Assembly (NCBI GenBank): GCA_963836015.1
Contig: CAWIIF010000003.1
Span: 1-64,000, forward strand
Direction: 5' to 3'
DNA from: CAWCDJ01 sp963836015
GTDB lineage: Bacteria > Acidobacteriota > Terriglobia > Bryobacterales > Bryobacteraceae
DNA: 64,000 nucleotides
A program made the translations under genes and the position numbers. Shown here in pieces: positions 44,356 to 54,163 of the stretch; the first letter of the stretch is position 1; the number at the start of each line of letters is the position of its first letter. The notes under the pieces were generated by a model. That model ran no database searches and was not told where the DNA came from. It saw nothing but the letters and a program-made list of their open reading frames with translations.

Positions 44356-47300
44356 ATGTCATTCGTCCACCTGCATTGCCACACCGATTATTCGCTGCTC
44401 GACGGCGCCTGCGATATCGACCAGTTGATGAAGATCACGGTCGAGCAGAAGATGCCGGCGGTAGCTATGACCGATCACGGCAATCTCTTCGGCGCGGTGA
44501 AGTTCTATAACGCCGCCAGGGCCGCGGGCGTTCATCCGGTAATCGGGTGCGAGGTGTATGTGTCGCAGCAGGGACACAAGACGCGCTCCGACACCGACCG
44601 CTACAACCACCTGGTGCTGCTGTGCGAGAACCAGGAGGGTTACCGCAACCTGATCCGGCTGGTTTCCACGGGGTATCTGGACGGCTTCTATTACAAGCCC
44701 CGCATCGATCTGGACCTCCTGGCGCAGCATTCCAAGGGGCTGATCGGCTTGTCGGCCTGCCTGCGCGGGCACATCGCGGAGACGATTCTCGCGGACAAGT
44801 ACGACGAAGCGCGGCGGCTTGCGTACACCTATTCCGACATCCTGGGCAAGAACAATTTTTTCCTCGAAGTCCAGGACCACCATCTCGAGCAGGACAAGCG
44901 GCTGACGCCGGAGCTGAACCGGCTGTCGCACGAAACCGGGCTGCCGCTGGTGGCGACCAACGACTCGCACTATCTGCGAAAAGACGACGCGCGGGCGCAC
45001 GAGATCCTGCTGTGCATCCAGACGGGCAAAGGATTCAACGATCCGAACCGGATGCGCTGGAGCACGCCGGACTTCTACCTGAAATCGCGCGACGAGATGA
45101 TGGAGCTGTTCGGCGAACTGGAGGACGCGCTCGACCGCACGTGGGAGATAGCGCAGCGCTGCCAGGTGCACCTCGAGAAGGTCAAGGAGCCGTTCCCCCG
45201 GTTCGACGTACCGGAGAGCCACACAACCGACACCTATTTCGAATACGTGGCGCGGCAGGGATTCGAGAAACGCCGGCAGCGCCTGGAAGCGATGCGCGCC
45301 AAGGGCGTCCTGAAACACGACCTTGCGGAATACGCGGAACGGCTCGACCTCGAGATCCGGATGATTCAGAAGATGCGGTTCTCGGGCTACTTCCTGATCG
45401 TCTGGGACTTCATCCGCTACGCGAAACAGATGGGAATCCCGGTGGGCCCTGGGCGCGGGTCGGCGGCCGGCAGCCTGGTGGGGTATGCGATGGCGATTAC
45501 GGACATCGACCCGCTGCAGTACGGGCTGCTGTTCGAGCGCTTCCTCAACCCGGAGCGCGTGAGCATGCCGGATATCGACGTGGATTTCTGCATGAACCGC
45601 CGCGGCGAGGTGATCCAATACGTCACCGAGAAGTATGGCCGGGAGCAGGTGGCGCAGATCATCACGTTCAACACACTGGGCGCGCGCGCGGCAATCAAAG
45701 ACGTGGGGCGCGTGCTCGAAATGCCGTTCGCCGACGTGGACCGCATCACGAAGCTGGTGCCCAACGTCCTGAACATTTCGCTTACCGAAGCGATCGAGCA
45801 GGAACCCGGGTTCACGGAGCTCCGGAAGAAAGATCCGAAGGTCGATGATGTCCTGAACGTGGCGCTGCGCCTGGAGGGCCTCGCGCGCAACTGTTCGGTG
45901 CACGCGGCGGGCGTCGTGATTTCGCCGCAGCCGCTCAAAGAGCTGGTCCCGCTGTACAAGACGAACCGCGACGAAATCGTGACGCAGTTCGACATGGGCG
46001 GCCTGGAAAAACTGGCGCTGCTCAAGATGGACTTCCTGGGGCTGACCACGCTCACCCTGATCCAGGATGCCTTGCGGCTGATCGAGAAACGGCACGGTGT
46101 GAAGCTGGTGCCGGAAGATCTGCCGCTCGACGACAAGGACACCTACGAGGTCTTCTGCAAGGGATTCACCAGCGGCGTGTTCCAGTTCGAATCGTCGGGC
46201 ATGCGCGATATTTTGCGGCGCTACCAGCCGAGCCGTCTGGAAGACCTGACCGCACTGAACGCGTTGTACCGGCCGGGCCCGATCCAGGGCGGCATGGTGG
46301 ACGACTTCATCGAGCGGAAGTGGGGACGGCGCGCCGTGCAGTACGATTTGCCGGAGCTGCAGGAGTTGCTCGAGGAGACGTACGGCGTGATCGTCTACCA
46401 GGAGCAGGTGATGCAGATCTCGAACCGCCTGGCGGGCTACTCGCTGGGCGATGCCGACCTGCTGCGCCGCGCGATGGGGAAAAAGAAGCTCGAGGAGATG
46501 ACCAAGCAGCGCGCGCGCTTTATCGAGGGAGCGCTGGCGCGCGGGTTCCCGCAGAAGAAGATCGAGAAGATCTTCGACCTGATGGAGCAGTTTGCGGGCT
46601 ACGGCTTCAACAAGTCGCACTCGGCCGCGTATGCTTTCCTGGCGTTCGTAACGGCCTATCTGAAGGCGCATTTCCCGATCGATTTCATGGCGGCGCTGCT
46701 GACTTCGGAAACGGGGAACACCTCGAAGGTCGTCAAGTACATCAACGAATGCCGCGAGATGGGCATCAAGATCCTGCCGCCGGATGTGAACCATTCGGAA
46801 TGGAGCTTTACGCCGGACGGGCAGGCGATCCGCTTCGGATTGGGCGCGGTCAAGAACCTGGGGCAGTCGGCGGTGGAGGCAATCGGACGGGCGCGCGAGG
46901 AGGTCGGGCGATTCGCCTCGCTGCACCAGTTCTGCGAGAAGGTGGACCTGGGAGCGATCAACCGGCGGATGATCGAGAGCCTGATCCGCGCCGGGGCTAT
47001 GGATTCGCTCGAAGGGACGCGCAGCCAGAAGTACGCCGCCGTGGAAGGGGCGATGGAAGCAGGGCAGCGCGCGTGGCGCGACCGGGAATGCGGCCAGGAG
47101 GGGCTGTTCGGCGCAATCGTCGGGGACGAGCCGCACACCGCGCCGCTGCCCAATGTGCCGGACTGGCCCGACAAGGAGAGCCTGGCGGGAGAGAAGGAGC
47201 TGCTGGGTTTCTGGGTGACGGGCCATCCGCTGGATCGCTACGAGGACAAGATCGCGGAGCTGGCTACGCACGATACGGGCAACCTGGAAGGGCTGGCGAA

Positions 47301-47808
47301 GAATACCGAGGTGGCTTTGTGCGGCGTGCTGACGGGAATCACGCGGAAGCGCAACAAAGAAGGTAAGCCCTGGGCCGCCATGACGATCGAGGACCGCAAC
47401 GGCAGCGTGGAAGGGATGCTGTTCGCCAGCAGCTACGAGCGCCTGGCTTCCCAGGTGGTGGAGGACCAGGCGGTGCTGATTCGCGGGCTGGTGCTTCCAG
47501 AGGAGAACGCGGCGCCCAAGATTTCGGTGCAGGACGTGGTGGCGCTGGATAATGCGCGCATCGATCTGCCGTCGGTGATCTCGATTCGGGTCTGGCTGGG
47601 GCGGAACGGCGGTGTGGATCGCGCGCAGGCGCTCGAAGAGATTTTCCGCAGGAAGCCCGGCGGGACGGCCGTGCGGCTGAGGCTGGAGGCGCCCCGCGAT
47701 TTCGCAGTATTGCTGGACGTTTCGGCGAAAGTGCGGCCCGATAAGGAGTTCCGCGCCGCAGTGGAGGCTCTCTGCGGCGCCGAGTGCATCGAGAAAGTCG
47801 CCGGGTAA
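44356..47808 (+). CDS. dnaE: DNA polymerase III alpha subunit
   Basis: 1150-aa replicative polymerase (DnaE, C-family). N-terminal PHP domain SFVHLHCHTDYSLLDGACDI and MTDHGNLFGAVKFY. The polymerase active site is visible as GPGRGSAAGSLVGYAMAITD near 366 and MPDIDVDFCMNRRGEVIQYV near 402. Thumb/fingers segment GFTSGVFQFESSGMRDILRR. The helix-hairpin-helix region NKSHSAAYAFLAFVTAYLKA is near 750, followed by an OB domain near 1000. Length is typical for DnaE1 (about 1160). The C-terminus past the OB domain is normal. It starts 30 nt after tRNA-Arg. Confidence 0.97.
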   Translation: MSFVHLHCHTDYSLLDGACDIDQLMKITVEQKMPAVAMTDHGNLFGAVKFYNAARAAGVHPVIGCEVYVSQQGHKTRSDTDRYNHLVLLCENQEGYRNLIRLVSTGYLDGFYYKPRIDLDLLAQHSKGLIGLSACLRGHIAETILADKYDEARRLAYTYSDILGKNNFFLEVQDHHLEQDKRLTPELNRLSHETGLPLVATNDSHYLRKDDARAHEILLCIQTGKGFNDPNRMRWSTPDFYLKSRDEMMELFGELEDALDRTWEIAQRCQVHLEKVKEPFPRFDVPESHTTDTYFEYVARQGFEKRRQRLEAMRAKGVLKHDLAEYAERLDLEIRMIQKMRFSGYFLIVWDFIRYAKQMGIPVGPGRGSAAGSLVGYAMAITDIDPLQYGLLFERFLNPERVSMPDIDVDFCMNRRGEVIQYVTEKYGREQVAQIITFNTLGARAAIKDVGRVLEMPFADVDRITKLVPNVLNISLTEAIEQEPGFTELRKKDPKVDDVLNVALRLEGLARNCSVHAAGVVISPQPLKELVPLYKTNRDEIVTQFDMGGLEKLALLKMDFLGLTTLTLIQDALRLIEKRHGVKLVPEDLPLDDKDTYEVFCKGFTSGVFQFESSGMRDILRRYQPSRLEDLTALNALYRPGPIQGGMVDDFIERKWGRRAVQYDLPELQELLEETYGVIVYQEQVMQISNRLAGYSLGDADLLRRAMGKKKLEEMTKQRARFIEGALARGFPQKKIEKIFDLMEQFAGYGFNKSHSAAYAFLAFVTAYLKAHFPIDFMAALLTSETGNTSKVVKYINECREMGIKILPPDVNHSEWSFTPDGQAIRFGLGAVKNLGQSAVEAIGRAREEVGRFASLHQFCEKVDLGAINRRMIESLIRAGAMDSLEGTRSQKYAAVEGAMEAGQRAWRDRECGQEGLFGAIVGDEPHTAPLPNVPDWPDKESLAGEKELLGFWVTGHPLDRYEDKIAELATHDTGNLEGLAKNTEVALCGVLTGITRKRNKEGKPWAAMTIEDRNGSVEGMLFASSYERLASQVVEDQAVLIRGLVLPEENAAPKISVQDVVALDNARIDLPSVISIRVWLGRNGGVDRAQALEEIFRRKPGGTAVRLRLEAPRDFAVLLDVSAKVRPDKEFRAAVEALCGAECIEKVAG

Positions 47809-47836
47809 GCTTCAGCAAACCCTGCCTGCACCGCGC

Positions 47837-47842
47837 TAGAAT
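47837..47842 (+). promoter_or_regulatory. -10-like TAGAAT upstream of the methyltransferase/MTHFR gene
   Basis: TAGAAT lies 51 nt before the ATG at 47893. No good -35 is present 16-18 nt upstream, and no riboswitch-like structure was recognised in the 84-nt gap. Confidence 0.3.
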
Positions 47843-47892
47843 CACAGGTATCGCACCAACCGCCAGCATTGCGGCTTCTGCGAGCGCATCCC

Positions 47893-49761
47893 ATGACTAC
47901 CGCAACGAGTACCCGAGCACAGGAATTTCGCGATCAACTGTCGCGCCGAGTTTTGGTGGCCGACGGCGCGATGGGTACCATGCTGTATTCCCGCGGCGTG
48001 TTCATCAACCGCTGCTTCGACGAATTGAGCCTGTCGTCGCCGGACATGGTGCGCCAGATCCACCAGGAATACGTGAAGGCCGGCGCCGAAATTCTGGAGA
48101 CCAACACATTTGGCGCGAGCCGTCCGCGGCTGGCCGGCTTCGGCATCGCGGAGAAATTGGGGGACATTAATCGGGCGGCGGTGCGGCTGGCCCGCGAAGC
48201 GGCCAACGGCGGGCCGTTCGTCGCGGGAGCGGTGGGGCCGCTGGGGGTCCGTATCGAGCCGCTGGGCCCGACCTCTTTCGCGGAAGCACGGGCGGCCTTC
48301 CGGGAACAGGTGGACGCGCTTCTCGAAGCGGGAGTCGACCTGTTGATTCTGGAGACATTCGGCAACCTGGACGAGCTGCGCGAGGCGGTGATGGCGTGCC
48401 GCGAGGCGGCGGGAAACGACGTTGCCATCATCTCGCAGGTGACGATCGACGATTTCGGGCATCTGCCCGGGGGCACCGACACCGAGACGTTCACGCGCGA
48501 GATGGACGGCTGGCCGGTGGACGTGATCGGGCTGAATTGCTCGGTCGGCCCCAAGGCCACGCTGGAAACGATCGAGCGGATGATGCAGTATTCCTCGAAA
48601 CCGATGAGCGCCATGCCCAACGCCGGGCTGCCCATGCGGATCGAGGGACGCAACATGTACCTGTGCTCCCCGGAGTACATGGCACAGTATGCGCGGCGCC
48701 TGCTGTGGGCCGGGGTGAAGGTCATCGGCGGCTGCTGCGGCACGACGCCCGAGCACATCAAGCTGATCCGCTCTGAGACCCGGTCGCTGCAGCCGCTGCA
48801 AAAGAAGCTGGCGGTCACGGTGGAAGAGCCGCAAGTGAAGGCGCACGCCCTCGAGCCGGTTGCTTTCGCCGATAAATCGAAGCTCGGGGCGAAGCTGGCG
48901 GCTGGGAAGTTCGTGTCGTTCGTGGAGATTCTGCCGCCCCGGGGAGTGGACGCCTCGAGGGAAATTGACGGCGCGCGGCGCTGCGGCGAGGCGGGCATCG
49001 ACTGCATCAACGTGCCGGACGGGCCGCGCGCCAGTGCGCGCATGAGCGCCCAGGTGACCTGCCAGCTGATCCAGCAGCACGCCGGCATCGAAGCAGTGCT
49101 GCACTTCTGCTGCCGCGACCGCAACATTCTGGGGATTCAGTCGGAGCTGCTGGGGGCGCACACCGCGGGTGTCCGCAACCTGATCTGCATCACGGGCGAC
49201 CCGCCGCGCATGGGCGCCTATCCGGACGCCACCGCGGTGTTCGACGTGGACGCCATCGGGCTGGTGAACATCGTCCGCAATTTGAATCACGGACTGGATA
49301 TCGGCGGGAACCCGATGGGCTCGCAGACCGCCCTGCTGATCGGGGTGGGGGCCAACCCGGGCGCGCTGAACATGGAGGAGGAGATCCGCCGGTTCGAGTG
49401 GAAGGTGGAGGCGGGCGCCGAGTATGTCGTGACGCAGCCGGTCTTCGATCTCGACCTGCTCGAGAAGTTTCTGAAGCGTATCGAGCACGTGAAGATCCCG
49501 GTGATCTGCGGTATCTGGCCGCTGACCAGCTATCGCAACGCGGAGTTCATGGTGAACGAGCTGCGGGTGCCCGTGCCGGAAGAATTCATGGAACGGATGC
49601 GCCGCGTCGATAATGCGGAACGGGCGCGCGAAGAAGGAGTCGCCATCGCGCGAGAGATGGTCTGCCGCGTGCAGAGGATGGTGCAGGGTGTGCAGTTGAG
49701 CGCGCCTTTCGGGCGATATCAAATGGCGCTCGACGTTGCGGAAGCTTTGGGTCCCCGCTGA
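47893..49761 (+). CDS. bifunctional homocysteine S-methyltransferase/methylenetetrahydrofolate reductase
   Basis: 622-aa fusion. The N-terminal half (about 10-300) is a cobalamin-independent-type homocysteine methyltransferase domain (VADGAMGTMLYSRG; zinc cysteines in IGLNCSVGP and VIGGCCGTTPEHIKL). The C-terminal half (about 330-615) is a MetF-type TIM barrel (SFVEILPPRGVDAS, HFCCRDRNILGIQSEL, ICITGDPPRMGAYPDAT, GANPGALNMEEEIRRFEWKV, EYVVTQPVFDL). The YitJ-like fusion couples methyl-folate formation to homocysteine methylation. Start ATG 47893. An upstream in-frame ATG at 47869 lacks family sequence. Confidence 0.9.
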   Translation: MTTATSTRAQEFRDQLSRRVLVADGAMGTMLYSRGVFINRCFDELSLSSPDMVRQIHQEYVKAGAEILETNTFGASRPRLAGFGIAEKLGDINRAAVRLAREAANGGPFVAGAVGPLGVRIEPLGPTSFAEARAAFREQVDALLEAGVDLLILETFGNLDELREAVMACREAAGNDVAIISQVTIDDFGHLPGGTDTETFTREMDGWPVDVIGLNCSVGPKATLETIERMMQYSSKPMSAMPNAGLPMRIEGRNMYLCSPEYMAQYARRLLWAGVKVIGGCCGTTPEHIKLIRSETRSLQPLQKKLAVTVEEPQVKAHALEPVAFADKSKLGAKLAAGKFVSFVEILPPRGVDASREIDGARRCGEAGIDCINVPDGPRASARMSAQVTCQLIQQHAGIEAVLHFCCRDRNILGIQSELLGAHTAGVRNLICITGDPPRMGAYPDATAVFDVDAIGLVNIVRNLNHGLDIGGNPMGSQTALLIGVGANPGALNMEEEIRRFEWKVEAGAEYVVTQPVFDLDLLEKFLKRIEHVKIPVICGIWPLTSYRNAEFMVNELRVPVPEEFMERMRRVDNAERAREEGVAIAREMVCRVQRMVQGVQLSAPFGRYQMALDVAEALGPR

Positions 49762-49773
49762 GATCGCATCAAA

Positions 49774-50406
49774 ATGGCAACCGACCTGGTCGAGATCAAT
49801 CCCGAAGAGCCCCAGCCGGAAGTCCTGGAGCGAGCCGCCGCCGCCGTGCGCCGCGGGAGAGTAGTGGCCATCCCCAGCGACGCCCTCTATACGCTGGTGG
49901 CGGATCCTTTCAACCTGCGGGCTGTTTCGCAGGTTTTTAAAGCGAAAGGGCGCGAGCCGCACCGCTCATTACCGCTCCTGGTGCGAGACGCCATGATGGC
50001 GGAAGAATTCGCGGGCGAGCTCAACAACCGGTTCTTTATCCTGGCGCGGCGCTTCTGGCCGGGGCCGCTGACGATTATCGTCCCGGCTTCGGCCAAGGTT
50101 CCACTCAAGGTGACGGGCAATACGGGCCGCCTGGCGTTGAGGCAGTCGAAATCCAAGATTGCGCTTCAGCTCACGACGGTGCTCAACCAGCCGCTGATTT
50201 CGACCAGCGCGAATATTTCCAGCCATCCCACGTGCCGGAGCGGAATCGAGGTTTTCGGGATGATGGACGGGCGGGTGGACCTGGTGCTCGACGGCGGAGT
50301 TTGCGGCGGGGAGGGAGCCACGACGGTGGACATTACGGAGCCGTACTGGCGGCTGATCAAGCCGGGCGCCATCGAAGAAAAAGAGATCGCGGAGTGCCTT
50401 GCCTGA
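49774..50406 (+). CDS. Sua5/YciO/YrdC-family threonylcarbamoyl-AMP synthase
   Basis: 210-aa YrdC-fold protein, presumably making threonylcarbamoyl-AMP for t6A37 of tRNAs. YrdC motifs: GRVVAIPSDALYTLVADPF near 31, KAKGREPHRSLPLLVRD near 57, FWPGPLTIIVPASAKVP near 88 and the STSANIS site near 142. Length fits the single-domain YciO/TsaC form. It begins 12 nt after the MTHFR fusion gene and may be cotranscribed with it. Which of TsaC or YciO it is cannot be decided. Confidence 0.85.
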   Translation: MATDLVEINPEEPQPEVLERAAAAVRRGRVVAIPSDALYTLVADPFNLRAVSQVFKAKGREPHRSLPLLVRDAMMAEEFAGELNNRFFILARRFWPGPLTIIVPASAKVPLKVTGNTGRLALRQSKSKIALQLTTVLNQPLISTSANISSHPTCRSGIEVFGMMDGRVDLVLDGGVCGGEGATTVDITEPYWRLIKPGAIEEKEIAECLA

Positions 50407-50417
50407 GGGGTAGAAAA

Positions 50418-50439
50418 GGGCAGGCCGGGAGGCCTGCCC
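50418..50439. terminator. perfect hairpin (dispersed GGGTAGGCC-type repeat) between convergent genes
   Basis: GGGCAGGCC/GGCCTGCCC forms a 9-bp perfect stem with a 4-nt GGGA loop. It lies between the stop codons of the Sua5-type gene and the TonB receptor, where one element could terminate both. It has no U-tract. Confidence 0.6.
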
Positions 50440-50448
50440 CACTGACAA

Positions 50449-53400
50449 TCAGAAGGAGAAACGCAAGGCTAGCTGGAGCTGACGGGAGAAATTGGCCTGG
50501 CTGGTGATCTTACCGAAGGTGCTGCTGCCGAATGAAGTGTTGGGGCCGTAGAACAGCGGGGTGTTCATGGCATTCAGCGCTTCACACCGGAACTGGGCCT
50601 TCAATTTCTCCTTGATTTCGACGTTCTTGAAGACCGACAGATCCCAGTTCGCCTGGCCCGGTCCGCGCATGCCGATGGTACGGGCGACGTTGCCGAAGGT
50701 GAATTGCGGCGCGGTGGAGAAGGCCGCGGGGTTAATGTAGTTGCTCAGGCGGTCGGTCAGGCTGCCGCTGGTGACCGGGGAAACGCCCGTGGCATTGGGA
50801 CGCTGGCTGGCGTAGCCGAAAGCGGAGTTGAAGTTGGTGGCCTGCGAAATCTGCAGCGGGAATCCAGTCTGGTAAATGGAGACCGCGTTGACGACCCAGC
50901 CGCCAACCAGGTAGTTGGCAACCCCGCTACTCTTCAGGAGCGACTTTCCTTTTCCGAACGGTAACTCGTAGGAGAGGGCGGTCGACCAACGCATCGGCGT
51001 GTCGATGTTCGAGAACGCATATTCGGAGCCCATGTCGTACGGATTCTGCGGGCCCTTCGCTCCGCCGTTCAAAGTGTTGCCCGGGCCGCCGCCGCTTTCG
51101 TCCCGGTTCCGCGACCAAGTAAAGGTCGACAGCAGGCTCATACCATGGCTGAAGCTCTTCTGGACTTTCGCCACCATGGAGTAATAGATCGCCTTGTTGT
51201 TGTCATCGAACAGCTTGCTGATCGCGCTGTAAGTCGGGTAGGGGAGCAGTAATTGGGAACGCTGCACGTTGGCGGTGCCGATTACGCCAGAACCTCCATG
51301 CTGGTAGAACGGGTTGGGCACGGACTGCGTCAGCGCGGAACCCATCGAGAGCAGGCTCGGATTCAGGGCGTTCAGGTTGATACTCGCGGTGCCGGTGGTC
51401 AGGTGGCTGGATTTGGAGCCGACGAATCCGACTTCGGCCGCCAGGCCGCCCGGCAGTTCGCGCTGTACGTCGAAGGAGTACTGCTGCACATACGGCGATT
51501 TCGCGGCGGGATCGACCAGCGAGAAACTCTGGCCGATGCCGGTAAGATTGCCGAGGCTATTCCCCGCCGGCTGCAGGATGCCCGAGGTGAACGCGTTCGT
51601 CAGGTTGAGCGCGGGCGTCTGATTGTTATCGACCGAGGCGCTCGGGTTGGTGGTCTGGTTGTATCCCACGGTGGCGATCGGCGAGCCGATGGCGAACTGG
51701 GGCGCCCAGAAGATACCGTATCCGCCGCGAACCACGGTCTTCGAATCCAGTTTGTAAGCAAAGCCGAGGCGCGGCCCCATCTTGTTAGTCGTCGGGCTGC
51801 CGACCGTGTCCCGGCCATTACCGGCGTACTGCACCACGCCCATGGGAGCCAGTCCGGAGACGTTGGCGGCCAGCGGGTTCGTGGCTGCGCCGTCGAAATT
51901 CACGACCATGCCGTTATTCACTTCCATCAGTCCAGGTTCGTGTTCCCAGCGCAGGCCGAGGTTCACAGTCAACCTGCTGCTGACGCGGAAATCGTCCTGA
52001 ATGTAAAGACCGTAGTAGTTGGCGATGTCGGTCAACTTAGTGGAAGTGTAGATGGCGGCGTTCGAAGGATATCCCAAAAGCATATCTGCGAGATCGGCTC
52101 CGCCCGTTCCGGAACTAAGTGGAGCGGACTTGGTGAAGATGCCGTTGAAGGAATAATTTCCGGACGCATCATTGGCGTCGTTTCCGGCGGCCTTGATTTT
52201 GCGGTAGTCGAACCCTGCCTTGAGCATGTGTCTTCCCATGTACTTGGAGATGCTGGCGGAGAAGTTATCCGAGGCATGCACATAGAAAGAGTTATTGTCG
52301 GCGACGCCCAAAGTATAGAGGTTGGTCATGCTAACCGAGGGAAACTGGGCCAGGGATTTGGGGACCTGGTTAACCAGGGCCGGGCTAAAATTCAGGCTGT
52401 TGAGGTTGAAGCCCTGGCTTGCGTCGTAGCTGTAATTCGGGAAGCGATTGAAGCCATACCGGACGGTTACCACGGTGGTCGGGGTCACGGTGAAAAGGTT
52501 GTTCAACTGTGTAGTATCGACCCGGCGCAGCAGACGCCATTGATTGGGACTCGACGCGGTCGGGAACTCGGTGTTGCCGGGCTCGAGCGAGAAGTAACGC
52601 AGGTAGCTAATGCTGGCGCGCCACCAATGAGTCAGGTCCTCGTCGAGCTTGCCGGTATATTGGGCGGCGCGGCAGGGAAGCCTGCCCGGAGCATTCAGGT
52701 CATTGGCGCCATAGTACGCCGGGTTGGTGAGCGGAGCCTGGAAGCTGTTTGCAATCGCCAGTCCCGCGGGATTCAAGCGGGAAGTGGGAATGATGTTGCC
52801 GGGGAAGGGCTGGCGCGCGCCGTTGGCGACGTTCATCGGATCGTAAATGAGGCGCAGGCTGCCGTCCGAATTGAGGCTCTTCGAGAAGTCGCCCATCTTC
52901 TCCGCGGCAGTGGGTGCGGCGAACAGCGAGGACGAAGACTGAGTGTCGTCGTAGTGCTCGAAGCCCAGGTAGAAGAACGTCCGGTTCTTGCCGTCGTAGA
53001 GTTTCGGAATCTTCACCGCGCCGCCGAAACTGGCGCCCCAGGTGTCGTTGGGCTGGTCGGTGATGGGAACACCGGCGGCGTTGTTGAAGAAGCTATTGGC
53101 ATCCCAAGCCGTGCGGCGCAGGTGGCCGTAGAGGCTGCCATGGTACGTGTTGGTCCCCGATTTCATCAGGGTATTGAACATTCCGCCGCCCGTGCGGGCC
53201 ATCTCGGCGTCGTAGGTATTCGCCTGAATCTTGACTTCCTGCACCGCCTCGAGCGATGGGATGATGATCGCGCGGTTGGTGGCGTCGGTGATGGGAACGC
53301 CGTCGATCAGGTAGTTATTGCCGCGAACCGGCCCACCGGCGATCGAGATCTGCGAAGAGCCGCTCTGATCTTCCATGCGGTTGTAGGCCGGATTCCCGAC

Positions 53401-53925
53401 CGGCACCACGTTTTGCGCCAGTTTCGAGAGCATAAAGGGATTGCGGCCCAGGTTCGGCAATTCGGTGAGCTTCTGATTGTCGATCACCTGCCCTTGCGAG
53501 GCGTTCGAGGTTTCCACCAGGGGAACGGCCTCGTTGACCTGTATGCTCTCCGTCACTTCACCCAGTTGGAGCTTGAGATCGAGCGAGACCTGCTGCTGCG
53601 TACCGACGATGACACTTTTCTGTTCGAACTTCTTGAAGCCAGGCGCTTCCGCCACGAGTGAGTAGGTGCCGGGGACGACTTCGCTGAAGACGAACGAACC
53701 GGTCGACTCAGTCAATGTAGAGCGGCTCGCGTTCGTGCCTTCGTTGATCAACGACACCTTCGCACCGGCCAGTGCGCCGCCATTCTGGTCGAGCACGGCG
53801 CCCCGCACTCCGCCATAGTAAGATTGCGCGTACCCCGGAAGCGCAACCGCGCCGGCAAGCGCCAGCGCCATAGCTAAGTGTGTGAATCTCCGATTCGGTT
53901 TGAAACTCCGTCCGAGTATAGCCAT
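50449..53925 (-). CDS. TonB-dependent receptor, Oar-like (carboxypeptidase-regulatory N-domain)
   Basis: 1158-aa outer-membrane protein. Signal peptide (cut near 33, ending PGYAQ); a carboxypeptidase-regulatory-like beta-sandwich at about 38-125 (GGVRGAVLDQNGGALAGAKV); a plug domain at about 125-250 (LPNLGRNPFMLSKL, NNYLIDGVPITDATNRAI); then a large barrel ending LQLALRFSF with a terminal Phe typical for BAM recognition. This OmpA/Oar-like group is very abundant in Acidobacteria and thought to take up large or complex substrates, but the ligand here is unknown. The ATG has GGAG upstream and a ~150-nt leader with two hairpins. Confidence 0.9.
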   Translation of the reverse strand: MAILGRSFKPNRRFTHLAMALALAGAVALPGYAQSYYGGVRGAVLDQNGGALAGAKVSLINEGTNASRSTLTESTGSFVFSEVVPGTYSLVAEAPGFKKFEQKSVIVGTQQQVSLDLKLQLGEVTESIQVNEAVPLVETSNASQGQVIDNQKLTELPNLGRNPFMLSKLAQNVVPVGNPAYNRMEDQSGSSQISIAGGPVRGNNYLIDGVPITDATNRAIIIPSLEAVQEVKIQANTYDAEMARTGGGMFNTLMKSGTNTYHGSLYGHLRRTAWDANSFFNNAAGVPITDQPNDTWGASFGGAVKIPKLYDGKNRTFFYLGFEHYDDTQSSSSLFAAPTAAEKMGDFSKSLNSDGSLRLIYDPMNVANGARQPFPGNIIPTSRLNPAGLAIANSFQAPLTNPAYYGANDLNAPGRLPCRAAQYTGKLDEDLTHWWRASISYLRYFSLEPGNTEFPTASSPNQWRLLRRVDTTQLNNLFTVTPTTVVTVRYGFNRFPNYSYDASQGFNLNSLNFSPALVNQVPKSLAQFPSVSMTNLYTLGVADNNSFYVHASDNFSASISKYMGRHMLKAGFDYRKIKAAGNDANDASGNYSFNGIFTKSAPLSSGTGGADLADMLLGYPSNAAIYTSTKLTDIANYYGLYIQDDFRVSSRLTVNLGLRWEHEPGLMEVNNGMVVNFDGAATNPLAANVSGLAPMGVVQYAGNGRDTVGSPTTNKMGPRLGFAYKLDSKTVVRGGYGIFWAPQFAIGSPIATVGYNQTTNPSASVDNNQTPALNLTNAFTSGILQPAGNSLGNLTGIGQSFSLVDPAAKSPYVQQYSFDVQRELPGGLAAEVGFVGSKSSHLTTGTASINLNALNPSLLSMGSALTQSVPNPFYQHGGSGVIGTANVQRSQLLLPYPTYSAISKLFDDNNKAIYYSMVAKVQKSFSHGMSLLSTFTWSRNRDESGGGPGNTLNGGAKGPQNPYDMGSEYAFSNIDTPMRWSTALSYELPFGKGKSLLKSSGVANYLVGGWVVNAVSIYQTGFPLQISQATNFNSAFGYASQRPNATGVSPVTSGSLTDRLSNYINPAAFSTAPQFTFGNVARTIGMRGPGQANWDLSVFKNVEIKEKLKAQFRCEALNAMNTPLFYGPNTSFGSSTFGKITSQANFSRQLQLALRFSF

Positions 53926-54018
53926 TGCGGTACTCCTTCAGTTTTTGGGATTAGCCTTACGCGACAGGACGCTCAAACAGTGAGAGGAGTCCGGCTCAGG
54001 ACAAAACACGACAGAGTG

Positions 54019-54039
54019 GTCCGGCGAAATTCGCCGGAC
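54019..54039 (-). promoter_or_regulatory. perfect 10-bp hairpin in the TonB-receptor leader
   Basis: GTCCGGCGAA and TTCGCCGGAC flank a single base (54029), a perfect inverted repeat. It lies in the untranslated leader, about 94 nt before the receptor start codon, so it can form in RNA (or be a protein-binding dyad). Confidence 0.6.
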
Positions 54040-54041
54040 AG

Positions 54042-54071
54042 CCAGACCTGATCCCCTGGTGAGTGGTCTGG
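54042..54071 (-). promoter_or_regulatory. second stem in the TonB-receptor leader
   Basis: CCAGACC (54042-54048) pairs with GGTCTGG (54065-54071) across a 16-nt loop, just downstream of the predicted transcription start. It is adjacent to the perfect hairpin at 54019. Confidence 0.5.
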
Positions 54072-54082
54072 CAATTTGGGTC

Positions 54083-54110
54083 AGTGTAACATGGATGGGA
54101 TTTTTTACAA
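54083..54110 (-). promoter_or_regulatory. promoter of TonB-dependent receptor
   Basis: On the minus strand TTGTAA (54105-54110) and TACACT (54083-54088) are separated by 16 nt, a good sigma-70-type promoter. The start would be near 54076, giving a leader of about 150 nt. Confidence 0.6.
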
Positions 54111-54163
54111 CCCGGAAAGATAATCAATTAGTTTGATCGGCACGATTAACTACAGATAGGACA

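Noticed and set aside
51253..53661. 802-codon plus-strand open frame opposite the TonB receptor
   Set aside because: Antisense to a clear receptor gene; translation has no recognisable fold.
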